From Sipunculus nudus (lineage: Eukaryota > Annelida > Sipuncula > Golfingiida > Sipunculidae): a DNA stretch of 64,000 nucleotides. Position numbers and translations under genes: made by a program. This document shows positions 11,801 to 23,777 of the stretch, piece by piece. The notes under the pieces are model-generated. The model was not told where the DNA came from. It did no database searches and saw nothing but the letters and a program-made list of their open reading frames with translations. Where the stretch lies: assembly GCA_026874595.1 (NCBI GenBank), contig CM049308.1, positions 955,001 to 1,019,000 of the forward strand. The letters run 5' to 3'. Position 1 is the first letter of the stretch. Each line of letters opens with the position of its first letter.

Positions 11801-14041
11801 CAAATACTTTTTATCCCTCTGAACATGGCTTGTGGCACAAACTACAAATACTTTTTATCTCTCTGAACAGGGCTTGTGGCACCATCTACGAATACTTTTT
11901 ATCCCTCTGAACATGGCTTGTGGCACCATCTACAAATACTTTTTATCTCTCTGAACATGGCTTGAGGCACAATCTACAAATACATTTCATCTCTCTGAAC
12001 ATGGCTTATGGCACCATCTACAAATACATTTCATCTCTCTGAACATGGCTTATGGCACCATCTACAAATACTTTTTATCCCTCTGAACATGGCTTGTGGC
12101 ACAAACTACAAATACTTTTTATCTCTCTAAGTATGGCTTTTGGCACCATCTACAAATACTTTTTATCCCTCTGAACTTGGTTTGTGGCGCAATCTACAAA
12201 TACTTTTTATCCCTCTGAAGATGGCTTGTTGCACAAACTACAAATACTTTTTATCTCTCTGAACAGGGCTTGTGGCACCATCTACAAATACTTTTTATCT
12301 CTCTGAACATGGCTTGAGGCACAATCTACAAATACATTTCATCTCTCTGAACATGGCTTATGGCACCATCTACAAATACTTTTTATCCCTCTGAACATGG
12401 CTTGTGGCACAAACTACAAATACTTTTTATCTCTCTAAGTATGGCTTTTGGCACCATCTACAAATACTTTTTATCCCTCTGAACTTGGTTTGTGGCGCAA
12501 TCTACAAATACTTTTTATCCCTCTGAAGATGGCTTGTTGCACAAACTACAAATACTTTTTATCTCTCTAAGTATGGCTTTTGGCACCATCTACAAAACTT
12601 TTTATCCCTCTGAACATGGCTTGTGGCGCCATCTACAAATACTTTTTATCCCATTTAACATGGCTTGTACTTCATCTACAAATGCCTTTTATTATTTCAA
12701 CATGGCTTGCAGCACAAACAACAAATTCTTTTTATCCCTCGAAACATGGCTTGTGGCACCATCTACAATTACAATGTACTTTTTATCCCTCTGAACAGGG
12801 CTTGTGGCACCATCTACGAATACCTTTTATCCCTCTGAACATGGCTTGTGGCGCCATCTACAATTATTTTATCCCATTTAACATGGCTTGTACTTCATCT
12901 ACAAATGCCTTTTATTATTTAAACATGGCTTGTAGCACAAACAACAAATTCTTTTTATCCCTCGAAACATGGCTTGTGGCACCATCTACAATTACAATGT
13001 ACTTTTTATCCCTCTGAACATGGCTTGAGGCACAAACTACAAATACTTTTTATCCCTCTGAACATGGCTTGTGGCACCATCTACAAATACTTTTTATCCC
13101 TCTGAACATGGCTTGTGGCACCATCTACAAATACTTTTTATCTCTCTGAACATGGCTTGAGGCACAATCTACAAATACATATCATCTCTCTGAACATGGC
13201 TTGTGGCACCATCTACAAATACTTTTTATCCTTCTGAACATGGCTTGTGGCACAATCTACAATTACTTTTTATCCGTCTGAACATGGCTTGTGGCACAAT
13301 CTACAAATACTTTTCATCTTTCTGCACATGGCTTGTGGCACCATCTACAAATACGTTTTATCCCACTGAACATGGCTTTTGACACCATCTACAAATACTT
13401 TTTATCTCTCTGAACATGGCTTGAGGCACAAACTACAAATACATTTCATCTCTCTGAACAGGGCTTGTGGCACCATCTACAAATACTTTTTATCCCACTG
13501 AACATGGCTTGTGACATCATCTACAAATACTTTTTATCTCTCTGAACATGGCTTGAGCCACAAACTACAAATACATTTCATCTCTCTGAACAGGGCTTGT
13601 GGCACCACCTACAAACACTTTTTATCCCACTGAACATGGCTTGTGGCACCACCTACAAATACTTTTTATCCCACTGAACATGGCTTGTGGCACCACCTAC
13701 AAATACTTTTTATCCCACTGAACATGGCTTGTGGCACCACCTACAAATACTTTTTATCCCACTGAACATGGCTTGTGGCACCACCTACAAATACTTTTTA
13801 TCCCACTGATCATGGCTTGTGGCACCATCTACAAATACTTTTTATCCATCTGAACATGGCTTGTGGCACCATCTACAAATACTTTTTATCCCACTGAACA
13901 TGGCTTGTGGCACCACCTTCAAATACTTTTTATCCCACTGAACATGGCTTGTGGCACAATCTACAAATACTTTTTATCCCACTGAACATGGCTTGTGGCA
14001 CCACCTACAAATACTTTTTATCCCTCTGAACATGGCTTCTG
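8864..14041. repeat. Giant minisatellite, 44-bp unit, about 117 copies
   Basis: Units of the form ACATGGCTTGTGGCACCATC then TACAAATACTTTTTATCTCTCTGA. Variants (TTGTGG or TTATGG; CACCATC, CACAAAC or CACCAAC; ATCTCTCT or ATCCCTCT) occur in ordered strings, which shows higher-order structure. The string beginning at 9961 is repeated in the same order at 10797, exactly 836 bp (19 units) later. Units at 11300-11470 recur at 11620-11790, and a set with ACTTGGTTTGTGGCGC recurs at 12170 and 12480. The 3' part is more diverged, with GTACTTCATC and CACTGAACATGG forms. No coding role is apparent. Confidence 0.98.
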
Positions 14042-14239
14042 GGGCAAACAATGAAACTCAATAGAGGGTCACAAGCCCATGTCTAAGTCAATGTCTGGGG
14101 ATCATTTGCCATCTTTAATGTCAGAAATGCCAAGGGATCTAACATTAACAGAGACTTTTCAGTAGGGGACGTTTATCCACAAAGTTACACATGGTTACAC
14201 TGTTCAGAAAGGGGACTTGTATCCACAAAGTTACATATG

Positions 14240-14650
14240 GTAACATATCAGCAGGGTGGTTACAACTTTCAGTAATAAAAATCATACACCAATACCTTGG
14301 TATCAGCAGGGTGGTTACACCATTCAGTAATAACAATTTTACACCAATACTGTGGTATCAGCAGCGTAGGTACACGGTTCAGTAATAACAATCATACACC
14401 ACTACTGTGGTATCAGCAGGGTAGGTACACCGTTCCGTATTAACAATCATACACCTTCACTGTGGTATCAGCAGGGTAGTTACACTGCTCCGTAGATGGA
14501 ATACTGTGGTATCAGCAGGGTGGTTACACAGTTCAGTAATAACAATCATACACCACTACTGTGGTATCAACAGGGTGTTTACACCCTTCAGTAATAACAA
14601 TCATACACCAAGACTGTGGTATCAGCAGGGTTGTTACACCATTCGGTAAT
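14240..14650. repeat. Minisatellite, 55-bp unit, about seven copies
   Basis: Copies of a 55-bp unit with GTGGTATCAGCAGGGTGGTT, ACACCATTCAGTAATAACAA and TCATACACCA blocks. A shorter related pair containing GGGGAC..TATCCACAAAGTTACA lies just upstream (14164-14250). The copies vary by single substitutions and one shortened unit near 14480-14510. The array abuts an intact short H1 element at 14669. Confidence 0.9.
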
Positions 14651-14668
14651 TCTGCTATATTATAAAAT

Positions 14669-15259
14669 CAAGTGACCAAGGGGTCATGAGGCTCAGCTGT
14701 CTAGGCAGACATTCACAAAAGGAATTTTATCATCTGAATGCCAAATTTTGTAGGTGGTATCCCAATTCAACTGAAGCATAGCTCAAAGGATATGAGTAAC
14801 AGAGACCTATGTTCAGGTTTCCAAGGAGATTTTTCATGTACCATCCTCGATTTCAAGTACAATGACTACAGCTCCTACGGTAACAATTTGTGCCCTGTTA
14901 ATGGATGACCACATCTTTAAAGGGCTCCAAAATAGAATAAAAATCCGAAAAAATCCAGGTGGCACAACCAGTCTGCAGGAACTGATAAAACACTCCATAA
15001 TGAATATGCATGCAAAGAATCATGGTGATCAATTGATTAGTTGTTCATACACTGGAGCTTTTGTATCAAATTTTTAATTATTCGGGGGGGGGGGGGGGCA
15101 CTTCTGAGCCCCATATCTTGTAGGATATGGGTAACACAGACCTAATTTCAGGTTTCCTAGGAGATTTTTCATGGTCCAGCAGTTGAGATATGTGCCTGGT
15201 TACAAACAGACGGACGGACGACGGACAAAGATTGATCACTATAGTTCAGCAGAGCTAAT
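14669..15259 (-). mobile_element. Short H1-like element (about 0.59 kb)
   Basis: The left terminus is a variant of the H1 end (CAAGTGACCAAGGGGTCATG, then GGCTCAGCTG). The right terminus has GACGGACGGACGACGGACAA and a degraded terminal hairpin ending AGAGCTAA. The interior is unlike the 1.9-kb copies but resembles 31990-32528, sharing a GGTTTCCAAGGAGATTTTT block and a GATCAAT..TTAGTTGTTCA block. It has a 15-base G run at 15084-15098. This is a second internal lineage using the same ends. Confidence 0.6.
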
Positions 15260-16625
15260 GAACAAGGAACCATCAAGACAATAAAAGTTACAGTTTAAAC
15301 TCTTTGAAGTGATGTGTTTTAAACCCACATATCCTGAAAAGCACAATCAAAATTTGACCAATGACAGTGTTACTTTGCCTTGTCTACCTGCATCAAAGTG
15401 ATAACAACAAACTAAACATGACAACAACCAGCAAGGTTATAAAAGTCACAGAAACAACGTGAGTGATAACACTGAATGCTGGTACATCACTGACCATGGT
15501 TCATTCAGCAAATACAAGAATCATTTGTTGACATCAATTACAAACAGTTTCACTTCCTTCTTGAACAGGAGATCCTATATCTTTTCAAGGTCCATCCAAA
15601 TTTGTGGTTATTGACGTCATTAGTTTATCAATACTAAATGTGTTTGTCGTTGACAATTGTCAGAAATCATGTCAGTGAATAATGAAGTGACATATCAGCA
15701 TTGCTCACCAAATGTTACTGTTCACACAGCTAGGTCTTATCATACTCTGACTGTCTCTGTTCCACCAACCCGTGTCCTCCTGTTTTTCAGAAAAATTTTT
15801 CTTAAAAGTATATATATTTCAATTATTTCCTTGAAAGCTGCATATGCATATCAGATGGCCTAATACGCTAATCAATGACTCTAAAAATAATCTCCAGTTT
15901 ATGTTCCACAACATTTTGAACAAATTCCAGTGATTTGATGAACCAGATGTGTCCCCACAATTCAACATCTTTGTTTTGACTTGGTCATATATTTTGGAGT
16001 GTAATTACATGACATCATCCAATCAGCAGCTGTCAACTGAGGCTGTTTTTGCAAGTGATCAATGACCCTGACCACCATAAGTGGCTGTGATATGTTGTAA
16101 AACATACACTGATTTCTCATATTTTAAATAATTCTGTTCCTTAAATAATGTAAGGTACGTGTTTGTTTCATAGTTGAAAATTAGGCCCATTATTCTTCTT
16201 GCCAATGTACCATTTTCACTCTTTAAATGTAAGGTCTAATAAAACAAGGCCTACAGGACTAATGTGAACCTGTGCAATGGGATAAACATAAGGTATAATG
16301 CTTCCATGCTGGACCATTACTCTCAAGTACATGTGTGACATGTATTTGTACAATACAAGCAGTCAACATTTTGAACCTGAGTATAAGCACCAATTACACA
16401 AATGTCACTCCCGAAATACTGGCACGGATACCCACAACACAAAATGATTGTAGCTGGTGCCACCAGTCTTGTGTACTAGAAAGCCATCTTTACAAGAAAG
16501 TCATTGAAGATGTATGGACATGCAAAATTTCAGGCAGATATTTCAAACCCACATGGGCTATGTGCACAGATGCATGAAACCAAAAACAATTGTAAGTGGC
16601 GCCACAAGTCTTGTATACAACAAAA
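15260..16625. other. Intron, no clear element
   Basis: Moderately AT-rich sequence without minisatellite or recognised element ends. Short reading frames on plus (15657-15863 and 16335-16577) show no family resemblance. The stretch 16440-16600 shares the AAGAAAG(C/T)CAT..GCAAAATTTCAGGC block with the repeats at 21905-22560, so part of it is an old repeat. Confidence 0.5.
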
Positions 16626-17330
16626 CAAGGGACCCATGGGTCACAGCGCTCAGCTGTTATATATGATCACAACATATGATTTGGAAAACAGGGTAGACAA
16701 ATGCTACTTTGTGTGGTAATATAAGCTGTATGTCTGAGATGATGGTTTTCAACTCAAGTTATGCAAGATTTGGATAAAATCATGGGATATCTGGAAAAAA
16801 GGATTGATGTCATTTATATTATTTACATTTGGAAAAGGAGTGCTTTTGTCACACAAGTTTTGACTTGACCTGATGTTGCAAGTATACACCATTTTGCCAT
16901 TTTTATCATGTAATTTACCTCAGGAGTATATATTCAGTTTCAATCAAACAAAATTGTTTAGAATCTAGATATACAATATCAAAAAATTTAAGTACAGATC
17001 ATAAGTACCTTGTTTTAAGGCTTTAATTTATATTTAAAAAATAAATTATAAGGCTAAAACAAATTAATTATATGTTATCAGGCACTTTTTTTTAAATGAT
17101 GCAGGCTGTCGGCATTTTATTTTTATAAATAGGGTAAAATATCTTTATTTGTCAAGCCCTGGCACAGAAATGACAACCAATGGTTAGAATATAAGATAAT
17201 AAAGATGCATATGTCAAATTAGTCAAACGTTTGAAAGGATCCTTGAAATATGTGACATTTTTAAGTCTTTTACATGTAAATTTATCTTACAAAGAAAATT
17301 ATATCTATAAAACCACAGGTGTCAATAACT
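16626..17330 (-). mobile_element. H1-type left end with a distinct interior (lineage b)
   Basis: Begins with the H1 terminus CAAGGGACCCATGGGTCACA, then GCGCTCAGCTG, and continues into an interior beginning TTATATATGAT. The same interior follows the ends at 50824, 51549 and 60032, and includes TTGTGTGGTAATATAAGCTG. The other end was not located, so the limit at 17330 is approximate. No coding sequence is seen. Confidence 0.55.
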
Positions 17331-17574
17331 CACGATAATCCTGGAACAAGTGGGCCTCGCAGACAGTCATGAAATGGTGGAATCCCCATTGAAATGCATG
17401 ATGGTAACATGTAGTTAAAATAAGATCCGAGATCGTTTAATAAAGAAAAACATAAGAAGTTTCTTTCAATCTTATATAATCTTTGTTGATTTTTCATATT
17501 TAAATTTAAATTGCAAAATAAGTATATTGGATGTTTGCTTAATGGGCCCAAACACCCATATGGCATGTCGAATT

Positions 17575-18440
17575 AACACGAAAATTTGCCTCTCCTCTTT
17601 AAAATAAATCTGTGCCTGCCAAAATATACGCTCTTTACACAGCGCTTTACCTACAGAGCTACTACCTATATCGTAAGGCGCTGTTTGTTATGACCTAGTA
17701 TCCTGAATTGCTACACCAGAGGGGAGCACTGTATTTTTGTCCAATCAGATGAGACCTTGTGCTGGAAGACAAAGCCAAGCGAGTAATACACAGAGCCAAT
17801 CATGTTTATTTCATTTTGAGTGACAGCTCATTGCCCCGCGTAACCATCTGAACAGGCCACAGGCTAAGAGAGATTGCCCCTGACATGGTGTGCTTAGGGC
17901 CTTGGGTGTAATTCAAACGAAACGTAACAACAAAGGCTGCGTGCACACCTCCTTTGCTTGTTTCAGTTCTGCAGACAACAGATACATGGCTACGATAACA
18001 CAGTCATAATGTCATAATCGAATCGGTCGATGATGCGAGAATGCAGAGGGAGCAATTAAATTCGACCTGAAACTCATCAAGCGGCGCTTGAAGCGCAGGA
18101 ATGGGCGGAGCCAGGATGCCTGTCGAGTGTTTGTTTATCGGCATCTGATTGGCTGCTTGTCACATCATACGCACGTTTATTTCAGTGGACAACGAACCGC
18201 CATCTGGTGTCTGAATATATCATAAACGGTAAAAGCTGGCAGCGTGAAAATCAGTTGCTTCTTTAGAAGCGCAAGATTTCCGCTGCCTCAGGAGCGTAGC
18301 CAAAATATTGCTTTGAAACCATTTGCTTACTCCGGTAAACCAGTTTTAAAAACAGTGGACTGGGCGCGATCTCAAGTGTAAACATAAACATAGCGCAACA
18401 TAACACGTGTCAATCAGGAGATGCCCTGACTGGCTTAGCC
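17575..18440. other. CpG-richer island in the giant intron, possible promoter-like region
   Basis: This stretch is visibly richer in C, G and CpG than the rest of the intron. It carries a GC box (GGGCGG near 18102), CCAAT-type motifs (TCCAATCAG near 17739, GCCAATC near 17794, inverted GATTGGCTG near 18147) and several AAGCGC blocks. At 17639-17684 there is a 12-bp stem (arms ACAGCGCTTTAC and GTAAGGCGCTGT, one G-T pair) with a 22-nt loop. On the minus strand the loop region reads TAGCTCTGTAGGTAAAGCGC, resembling a tRNA A box, but no B box follows. No exon was recognised beside it. It may be an alternative promoter, an enhancer, or an unrecognised GC-rich repeat. Confidence 0.35.
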
Positions 18441-18690
18441 CAAAATATGAAATACAATGTTCTTGCTGGATTAAAAACGGACTTGTGATAAGGCAGCCTT
18501 ATTATGGTAAACATACACACATTGACTGTGAATACCAACATGCAGAGCCATAACAAGGTGTTAAACAGCCGTAGCGAGGTACTGAGACTGTGTGCTGGGA
18601 TGGTTTTGCTAGGGAAACTTTGTATAAAGCAAAACTGATCTGATAGTGTGAAAGAATAGGCATAATATTGCTCCTGATTGTCCATTTAAA

Positions 18691-19572
18691 CAAGGGACCC
18701 ATGGGTCACGGCGCTCAGCTGAATGAGACAGATATAATTGTGTCACTATTGTTGTATGTAGGTCTGTAAGATTTCATTTTGACAGATGAAATTTTTTGTA
18801 TTAATTATGTAATTGAGCAGAATAGTTATATAGAAGTATCAGTATTTTAAATATGAACAAGAATGTGTGTCTAAAATATTGCAATGGGAATGACCAGATG
18901 TAGTAAATTGCGGAGGAAGGAAGTGGAGATTTGCAAGTATAAAAATACACATTTAATAAATCAAAATATTTATGGAAAAGTAAAAAACTTATATGTTTTG
19001 GGAAGCAGTTATTGCTGAATTAGAGAGGAAACAGAATGTCTCAAAAAGTATCTATAGAGAAGAAATTGTAGATTAAGCTGTGAGAAGTTGCAATGTTTGA
19101 TCTGAATTGAAGAATGGGGGATTGTTGCTAATATTATCTTGTGATCTGACCATGTGTTTTCTAATGTTGAAACTAGGCATTTAAACAGTTGGTAAAGACA
19201 AGATCTATGGTATTTCCATGGTCATTGGTTGGTTCTCTGACTAGTTGTTGACATTTAAAGAGTTGACATAATTGTGTCAATTTGGTGTTATATATTATAT
19301 TAGAAATGTAAATAAGGAAATCGCCCATGATCACTATAGGCAGGTTGAGGTCAACTTGAGAGACTAAAACTTGGGAGTTCAGAGAAGAAGTTACTGATGG
19401 GACATGCAGGTGACCTATAGAGGAAAACAATCTGAAGTGACTGAGTCTGAGTGTGAATATAGAGGAGAGATGACTCAAAATCTGGTGTTGTGTGGTGGTG
19501 AAGGGTTACATGGGGACTCAACTGTTTGACCTGATTGGGGGGGGGGGGGGGAGGAGGAGAGTTTAAAAACAC
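18691..19572 (-). mobile_element. H1-type element end with endonuclease remnant
   Basis: Begins with a well-kept H1 terminus (CAAGGGACCCATGGGTCACG, then GCGCTCAGCTGA) and continues through AT-rich sequence to a minus-strand endonuclease remnant at 19084-19572. The order (terminus, then the endonuclease C-terminus) is the same as in the copies at 5153, 23778 and 42545, but the spacer is longer (about 390 bp). No hairpin end was located for this copy. Confidence 0.55.
19084..19572 (-). pseudogene. LINE/Helentron-type AP endonuclease remnant
   Basis: This is the best-preserved endonuclease fragment in the window. On the minus strand, in two or three frames, one reads QIVFLYRSPACPISNFFSEL, then LNLPIVIMGDF, then CQQLVREPTNDHGNTIDLVF followed by TN, then VSTLENTWSDHKIILATI. 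The MGDF, IDLVFTN and WSDHK blocks are standard APE-domain motifs. The Asn usually after GDF is Leu, there is a frame change near 19370, and a stop with a one-base shift lies before VSTLEN, so it is inactive. The domain belongs to LINE ORF2 proteins, and also occurs at the C-terminus of Helentron Rep-helicase proteins. Its place beside an H1 terminus makes the second origin worth considering. Confidence 0.8.
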
Positions 19573-20700
19573 CTTTGTAACTCTGTATATTTATTTCTTT
19601 ATTTACCAGTTATAAATTTTATGCAGTTGCCAGAAGAATATTGTCCTAAACAAATACTCAGTGACAGGGAGTGAGGAAAGTTACAATACCTTTGCATAAA
19701 CATACAGGCTACAAAATTTTATCTTACAGGTAAAAAAAGTTTTATTCATAATTATTGAATATTTAAAAACAGACAGAGATAGAAAAACAAAGCAATTCAC
19801 TTTAATTCCCATTCTACTGAGGCAGAAAAATACTGAACGAATGTTTGCATTAGGTCCTCATTTTTTTATTACATCAATTTTTTGTTAGACAACATTTATA
19901 AATTTTAGTATTCATTTACAATATATATAAATTATATTTGAAAATTTAAGTTGATTAACAATTCTAAATTGCATCAACATTTATAGTTAATCTGCTCAGT
20001 CAACATCACATTATATACACAGATGTATTTATTTTTTCTTAAAATATATTCTTTTAAATTTGCAAAATAATAAATATCTGAAAATAACACTTGATTCAGG
20101 AAAGTTGTATACATTGGATCTGAAACAGCAATGCAATTAAAGTATGTAACTAATGGGGGGGGGGGGGGGGTCAGGGTTGCCATGTGATTCTACATTTGTG
20201 ACAGCAGTGTTGAATCACTAATAAGTTTACCCAGGCAAGGCTGTAGGGACCAGACATGGCTGGTCTGGAGGTTCAAAATGAAAATACATTAGAGCCTCAG
20301 AAAACTTCAATAACTAGAACATTTTTTAAGCTTTTACTTTGAAATTTCAGAATTTAAAAGATTAAATCTATACATATCGACTGTGAAAAGTAAATCAAAA
20401 TTACAAGAAAGAAACATGCCATGGTCAAATTAGGGCAAAATTTAAGTTATATAGAGGAATATTTATGGTAAATATGAAGAAAACCAGATGAGTGGTTTCA
20501 ATATTCCACAGTCCTGAAGTATGAAAATAGATATTTAATAGAAACACAGATGTATTTAATTTTTACTAAAAATATATTTTTAAATTATAACTTTTTTAAA
20601 TGATATAATACTGACTAAATTACTGGCACATACGTAGGAACTATATAGAGGAAACAGTAAAAGTTTTCAGATACTGTGATGCATATGAAAAATTTCCAGA
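19573..20700. repeat. AT-rich relics of H1 interiors
   Basis: Diverged sequence related to H1 interiors: the TTCTGCTGAGGCAG..AAATA block near 19815, the long T-rich TTTTTTATTACATCAATTTTT block, and the AGAAACATGCCATGGTCAAA block near 20408. A 16-base G run lies at 20155-20170. Order and divergence suggest an old, rearranged copy. Confidence 0.5.
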
Positions 20701-21990
20701 TGGACAGGCAAGTGGACAGAATGGACTAATACATCTATTTCACTTTCAAGGGAATAATGCATTTAAGTTTATATATAAGCCTATTTTTTTCAGCATATCC
20801 ACTTTTTCCATTAATAGTTTTAAATCTGATTCATTTTTTTTTATTTACAAGTTTTATAAATTTGTAATAAAACAACTGAAAATATAAATTAAACTATTAG
20901 AATTCTAAGTTGCAATCATTATATATCCAGAATGTAGCTCATATTGGGTCATATTATGCATACACATATATTTTATTATTTTTAAATCACAAATGTTTAA
21001 ACTGAATTTAAAAGAAAATAATGCCACAACATGTCATCTACAAGATTATTCCTTGAATCACTATTAAAAAGTTTTGCACATTGGAGTTTTCAGTACATGC
21101 TTAATTTTATTCACCAAAATAAAATAAAAGATTCAGTAAATTTGATAAAATAAAAACATCTTTTCAAATAAAGTATACACACTTTTGGTTGAATGAGGGA
21201 CAAACAATATCATTATGCTATTTACAATCTCAGCTAGAATTTATTACTGGAATTAATAGTCAATTTCACACCTGGTGAAGTTATTACTCTTCTGAAGTAA
21301 GGAATTACTGATCTGATGAACATTCACACTTTCATAGCTATACACCACTTTGTGGACATTATTAAATGTGCACTTTAATCATTGTAACCCTGGTGGTACA
21401 ATACAAAATCTAAAATGTAGCATAGCCTAGAATAAGAATGAATCAAATACAGAAAATTATAACATTCATCTAGTTAATGCACCATCTGGGGGGGGGGGGG
21501 GGGAGTGCAGGGCAGAGGGGAAGCCTGCTAGTAGTGGCCAAGCTGAGCCTGAGGCAAGCTGCCTGGGGTGGGTTACATAATGCAAGTGATGGCTGTTCTA
21601 CTAGGTGGGCTAGATGTAAACAACACTTGACATGGTGTATGAAAACTTGAATAAAAGCTACTCTTTTCAATCAATTCCTTTGAAATTTCAGATTTTAAAA
21701 GATTAAATCCTTATGTATATATGCTGTGAAAATTAAATCAACAGTGCTTACAGAGAAAAACGTGCCATTCCCAAAGTTGGACAAAATTTAAGGTATTAAT
21801 TTTTTATTTATGCTAATTACTTGAAAAATTTGCAAAATTCAGATCTAATTTTGGGTAAATAATTGAATTTGATTAAATAAAGTTATATTCATGGGTAAAA
21901 GAAAGTGTACAAGAAAGCCATCAAAGATGCATAAACAGACCAAAATTTCAGGCCTATACATCAAACTTCACCGAGTCTGGTGCACTTGTC
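20700..21990. repeat. Dispersed 1.2-kb repeat, copy 1
   Basis: Collinear with 60838-61995 over about 1.2 kb in the same orientation. Both copies include GATGGACAGGCAAGTGGACA at the start, a 16-base G run followed by a GTGCAGGGCA block, and the AAACGTGCCATTCCCAAAGT block near the end. It is an interior segment of the H1 superfamily. The two copies lie 40 kb apart. Short minus-strand proline-rich frames over the G run (21470-21670) are not genes. Confidence 0.8.
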
Positions 21991-22560
21991 TGACCAAATT
22001 TAGTTGACGCAGGCAGCTGCCCAAGTCAAGCAAAGCCAATTGCAAGTTGCAGCTACTGCACTGAGTGAACTCTTGACCTGTACCTGGCTGCACTAAATGA
22101 ACTCTTGAACTGTTGCAAAATCTGATACAGCTGGCAGTCTGCCAAACTTGTATACGATGTAGCTATCCAATATGTATAGATATGCACAATTTCAGGCTGA
22201 TATATCAAACCCCTCCTGAGAAATAAGCAAGTACATAGACTGTGCAAAGTTCACTGTATGTGGAGACGCTAGTCTTGTGTACAAGAAAGCCATCAAAGAT
22301 GCATAAACAGGCCAAAATTTCAGGCTGATACATCAAACTTCTCTTAAGTCTGGTGCACTGGGCTTACCAAGTTAAGCTGACTTAGGCAGTTGCCCAAAGG
22401 CAAGCAAAGGCAATTGCCAGTTCAGCCACTGCACTGAGAGAACTCTGGACCTTTTGCAAAATCACATACAGCTGGCAGTCTGCCAAAGCTATCAAAAGAT
22501 CTAGACTGAGGCCTGGCCTGTTGCCAAATCTATAATAGTTGGCAGTTTGCCAAGCTATTT
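21905..22560. repeat. Local tandem duplication, about 0.36 kb
   Basis: Two diverged copies, at 21905-22265 and 22275-22560. Each begins with GTGTACAAGAAAGCCATCAA and AGATGCATAAACAG, followed by CCAAAATTTCAGGC and ACATCAAACTTC. A third, more distant copy lies near 16470-16600. There is no coding capacity. Confidence 0.6.
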
Positions 22561-23777
22561 ATAGATACAGACAAAATTTTGGCATGTTGCTAAGTCTGTT
22601 TATACATACTGAAAGACTTTGGCTACAATGCTTTTTTTCACGCTGCATACTCATAAGGTTTTTTATCAATCTGTTTAGAATAATAACAGATTCATATTGG
22701 AAGCAAAATCAGAATACAGATATATATGTTTTATTCACTCATTTTTTGTTGGTTATATGAAATCTTTTTCAAGTTTTTAAATTTGATAAATTTACAAGTA
22801 TAACATATATTTCTGAATATACAAGTTGATTCACAATTCGGGGATGGTGGGAGTTACAACACCTCTGCATATACATACAGGATATGATACATTGCTTAAT
22901 AGGGGATAAAATGATTCATGATTATTAAATATTTAAAAATAAACTGAATGATGACAAACAAAGCTGATCATTTTTTCCCCATTCTGCTGAGGCAGAAAAA
23001 TAATGAACAATTCTTTGCATCAGATCCTTATTATTTTCTTGTTATATAAATTTTTTTAGAATTTTTAAAATTTATAAATTTGTAATATAACATATTTATC
23101 TGAATATATAAGTTGATTCACTATTCTGAATTGCACCATCATTGATCCTTTTTCTTGCTCATACAGCATCACATTATGCTTACAGATGTATTTTTTCACA
23201 AAAATATATATATTTCATAAATTTACAAAATAATAAATATTTTAAAATATAGCTTGATTCAGAATTCACAATTATAAACTGCACCATTATTTATCCATAT
23301 TTGGCTCATATATTATTACATTATGCATACTGATCAGTTTAAATAGTTATATTTTAATTTGTTAAAATTATTTAAAAGTAAATTAATTTCTTTAAACATG
23401 CTAAATTTTTGTATATTGGAGTGGAAACAGCTTTACAGTTAAGAAAATACAGTTCAAACAATTTATAACTATTATTGCATTATACTTGGTGAATATTGCT
23501 TTGTGTGTAAGGGGGGGATATGAGAAGTACTCTACACCTGTGACAGCAGGGGTGCTCAACCAGTGTTGCATTACTTATAAGGTTACCAAGGCAGGGCTTA
23601 AGTGACCAGACCTGGGCTGCTTGACAATGTAAATGAATACAATATGGCCTCCAAATAAATATTCAATTTCTAGCCCAATTTTTTAGCTTTCAATTTCAAA
23701 TTTCAGTTTATTTTTTAAAAAGATTACATCCTTGTTTATACATACTGTGAATCAAATCAATAGTGCTTATAGAAAAA
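22561..23777. other. AT-rich relic that hosts H1 copy 2
   Basis: Old H1-type interior sequence (TTCTGCTGAGGCAGAAAAAT near 22984; CCAGTGTTGCATTACTTATA near 23558). It runs up to AGTGCTTATAGAAAAA at 23762-23777, where H1 copy 2 is inserted. The interrupted repeat resumes at 25694 with ACATGCCAAGGTCAAAGTTG. Confidence 0.5.

Noticed and set aside
12492-13017. Plus-strand frames of 100 and 145 residues
   Set aside because: They lie wholly inside the 44-bp minisatellite and change with unit order.
17639-17684. tRNA gene from A-box-like sequence and a stem
   Set aside because: No B box, no cloverleaf, and the stem does not match tRNA geometry.
19351-21670. Proline-rich minus-strand proteins
   Set aside because: The proline runs are poly-C readings of G-run microsatellites.
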